A stretch of 64,000 nt of DNA from Mytilus galloprovincialis (lineage: Eukaryota; Mollusca; Bivalvia; Mytilida; Mytilidae), in NCBI RefSeq assembly GCF_965363235.1, contig NC_134846.1, positions 60,625,121 to 60,689,120 on the forward strand. The letters are read 5' to 3'. The position numbers were made by a program, and so were the translations under genes. The notes under the pieces were generated by a model. That model worked only from the letters and a program-made list of their open reading frames with translations, made no database searches and was not told the DNA's origin. Of this stretch, positions 61,406 through 64,000 are shown piece by piece (the stretch's first letter is position 1; every line of letters starts with the position of its first letter).

Positions 61406-62099
61406 TTTGTAAGCTGTGAAAAAGTGTTTTCGATTTTATTTTATATCTAAATATTAAATAATGCAATCAAACTTAAGATAAATCCTATGATAAAAAATAG
61501 TTATAAGCCTTTTGATTTTCTCCTGTCAATGTCCATTCATTGTCATTGTCATATTATTGTTTTTATCATTAGTGTAACCCACCAAGCAGTAGTTTTTTTT
61601 TAATGTATGAAAAAGGTCACTTTTCACCATGTTGCAAAGTTCAATTGACACTTTTGATTGAAGTAATTAGATTGTGTGAATTACTTGCTTTATATTTCGA
61701 AACAATTTATTCATTGATTTAAAAAAAAAAACGAGGATTGATGAAAATAAAATCGGCATTGCCATGATATTAATGAAAATGTATACGTTATAAGTAATTA
61801 TAGATTATCATCACTGACAGTTTCACATGTACTCTTTGGTTTTTAATAGTAACTACGGGACTGTATACAATGATTCAATAAAGTATATCTGTTTAGGTAT
61901 GCGAACTCGATTTAATTTCAAACAACGAGTAAACATTGAGAAATATGCTTTTGATATTTTTCTTAATTCATCCGTAAATATTCTATTTGATGTAGGGCAT
62001 TTATACATTCATCAAATTGTTCCCGATAAATCATTTGACAATAGAGGTATACTAGTGAACAATTATTACTAGTGCTAAACTTATGTGATATATTTAGAC
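61406..62099. other. AT-rich non-coding stretch
   Basis: An 81-codon plus-strand open frame at 61827-62072 has no recognisable motif. Nothing else supported. Confidence 0.4.
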
Positions 62100-64000
62100 T
62101 TCAACACTGGATCCTCGATTTTCCAGATGTTCTATATGTTGTGTTACTGACAAATAAATCACATTGTAGGTTTTTAAATCTGGTTCTATAACTCCCAATT
62201 TTTTATCCGTGAAGGGACAATTCTGCAATACATTGGATATTGAATTCTGTCTATTCGGAAAAAATCACGGAGAATTTTATCAAGACAACACTAAGGATTC
62301 GACGCTTCCCGACTTTATTCTTATAAAAAAAACCGAGCAGAAATTTGATTTTTAATTATACGTCAATTACAACAGACGTCAATATAGAAAATAATGTTCC
62401 TTCCACTTGAGACTGCGAAACATCTAGTTTTAAATATGTTCCCTATGGTCATGTTATTACGTGAGTCCTCAACATCGTCGAAGACCGTGAGGTCATAACT
62501 TTTCTAAAGAAAGGACCGAAATACCGTCCTCCATCTATAATAGATTGGAAACAGTGTCGTCTGGTCATTAAAGACGCTCTGTCTGCCTACTGTAAAAATT
62601 GGTGCAAACGTGAAAAAAATCTGATAAAAAAAATCTTTAGACAGTTATTTGAATAAAATTATGAATACTGTTAATATTCGAATATCTCATTTAGAAAACA
62701 ATTCTGAAATTAATAATAGTAACCATGATAATCCCATTTCTAGAATAAAAAATAAACTCAAGGTATTTGCAGAGCGGTTTGTGTTCGTACCGGCAGACAA
62801 GGCAGCCAATAATGTAGTGGTGGTGTGACGCATATACTACACAGAAGTTCTTGAAAACGAAATTATCAATTCCTCTACATTCAGGTCAGTGCGCACCACA
62901 GAGTCAAATCATTAACAAGCATACCACTGCCACTACCCAGCTTAAAGCATCTTCCGAACATTTGAAAGTCCCTACCATGTACTGATTACCGAAATTACAC
63001 AAAAAAACAATTTAAATATTCCGTTTCATCTCCGCTTCGAGTAAGTGTTCTACTACTAATCTATCAGTGCTTCTAACTACCTCCCTTACTACTATCAAAG
63101 AACTGGTTATTAACTTTTGTAATAAAGCTTATGAAAATAATGGTATTGAATATTTTTGGAGTGTTAAAAATTCTTTAGAGGTTTTAGATAAAATACATGC
63201 TTTTGATGGTCCTTATAATTCTGTTGACAGTTATGATTTTTCTACTCTGTACACTACACTTTCACACAATCTTGATAAAATGGTCTTTCGAAAAATCTCA
63301 TTGTAATTTTATTTGCTGTAACTCGTTTAAAGCCTTTTTCTGTAACGAAAAAGGAAAGTATGCTAGATACACTTACTGGAAATGTGAGGATATGATTGAA
63401 GCTTTAAATTTTCTACTAGATAACATTTATGTACGTTTCAGCGATAAAGTATATCTTCAGGTAGTAGGTATTCCTATGGACACTAGCTGTGCCCCTTTAA
63501 TAGCAAATTTTTTATATACTGCTATGAATCTAAGTTTATGACCAAACTCAGTAAAGACCCACCATTATTATATTTGGTTGATACATTCAAAAATACCTAC
63601 CGTTATCTGGATGATATTTTTTCGTTGAATAATCCAGAGTTCTCTAAATATACTTCCGAAATTTACCCAAAAGAACTTACTGTAACTAAATCTAACATAA
63701 ACAACAGCAGTTGTCCTTTTCTAGATTTAGACATTTCAATTTCAAACGGGAAACTTCATACTAAAATTTACGACAAAAGAGACGATTTTTCATTTCCTAT
63801 AGTTAATTTTCCTTTTTAGACGATGATGTGCCTTTGGCTCCTTTTACGGTGTTTATATATCCCAACTCGCTCGGTTTGCCCGTGTGTGTTCTGATGCAAT
63901 AGATTTTAACGAACGTAATCAATGCATCACTGGGAAATTGCTGTGTCAGGGATTTCGATACCATAAATTACTTAAAACTTTTACTAAATTCTTTTATAGA
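62100..64000 (+). pseudogene. Penelope-like retroelement reverse transcriptase, decayed and cut by the window edge
   Basis: Successive pieces in different frames follow the order expected for Penelope-like reverse transcriptases: KKGPKYRPPSIIDWKQC near 62510, FVFVPADKAANNVVVV near 62780 followed by a stop, SYDFSTLYTTLSHN near 63230, GIPMDTSCAPLIANF near 63470, and the catalytic YRYLDDIFSLNNPEF near 63600. Then come CPFLDLDISISNGKLHTKIY and DKRDDFSFPIVNFPF, after which a frame shift occurs; the tail continues to the right edge. Several frame shifts and stops show it is inactive. The fragment at 23440-23628 is from the same family. Confidence 0.8.

Noticed and set aside
1-64000. CRISPR arrays, bacterial operons, rRNA and tRNA genes
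   Set aside because: No regularly spaced repeat and spacer pattern, no tandem prokaryotic ORFs and no complete tRNA or rRNA sequence; introns and repeats indicate an animal genome. The tRNA B-box-like text at 20530 lacks a matching A box.

Overview
The window looks like nuclear DNA of a bivalve mollusc, most likely a mussel close to Mytilus. It is AT-rich, gene-sparse and intron-rich. Much of it is dispersed repeats of the kinds I associate with mussel genomes: tails ending in tctcattggcaatcataccacatcttc, the core gacgaaacgcgcgtctggcg, and the agctcacctggcc...ggccaagtgagct element. The species call is recognition only and was not tested by a search. Host genes here have short exons, so most of the real coding signal was found by chaining exons through splice sites and reading phase.

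Layout. 1-8.5 kb: the 5' part of gene A (minus strand), three exons of a membrane protein with an N-terminal signal anchor; the rest lies left of the window. 12.48-17.96 kb: a complete, apparently young Ty3/Gypsy-type LTR retrotransposon (minus strand) with 102-bp identical LTRs, a target duplication, a polypurine tract, one 1620-residue Gag-Pol ORF, and a primer-binding site complementary to its own LTR. 23.9-24.8 kb: a compact two-exon plus-strand gene for a 168-residue HIRAN-like protein. 28.1-32.4 kb: five 3' exons of minus-strand gene D, all joined in phase 1, with a duplicated exon. 33.3-36.4 kb: a 3-kb minus-strand terminal exon whose N terminus resembles the zinc-binding N-terminal region of RAG1. 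49.9-56.7 kb: gene B (minus strand), eight exons of an EGF-like, Cys-rich protein with a C-terminal membrane span; its first recognised exon is a paralogue of an exon of gene A. 62.1-64.0 kb: a decayed Penelope-like reverse transcriptase running off the right edge.

Between the genes lie non-autonomous DNA transposons: a 939-bp hAT-type element with 8-bp target duplication, a 3040-bp element with TTA duplication nested in another repeat, and a 377-bp MITE. There are also a 516-bp higher-order tandem array, a ~340-bp tandem array, clusters of GGATGG/CCATCC dyads, nuclear-receptor half-site repeats, and at least eight long imperfect hairpins whose arms do not resemble one another.

The strongest candidates for something undescribed are the self-priming LTR element, the RAG1-N-like gene with its neighbouring exon chain, the two-membrane-span EGF gene family, and the set of unrelated hairpins. 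No operon-like cooperation applies; the host genes appear to be independent transcription units.
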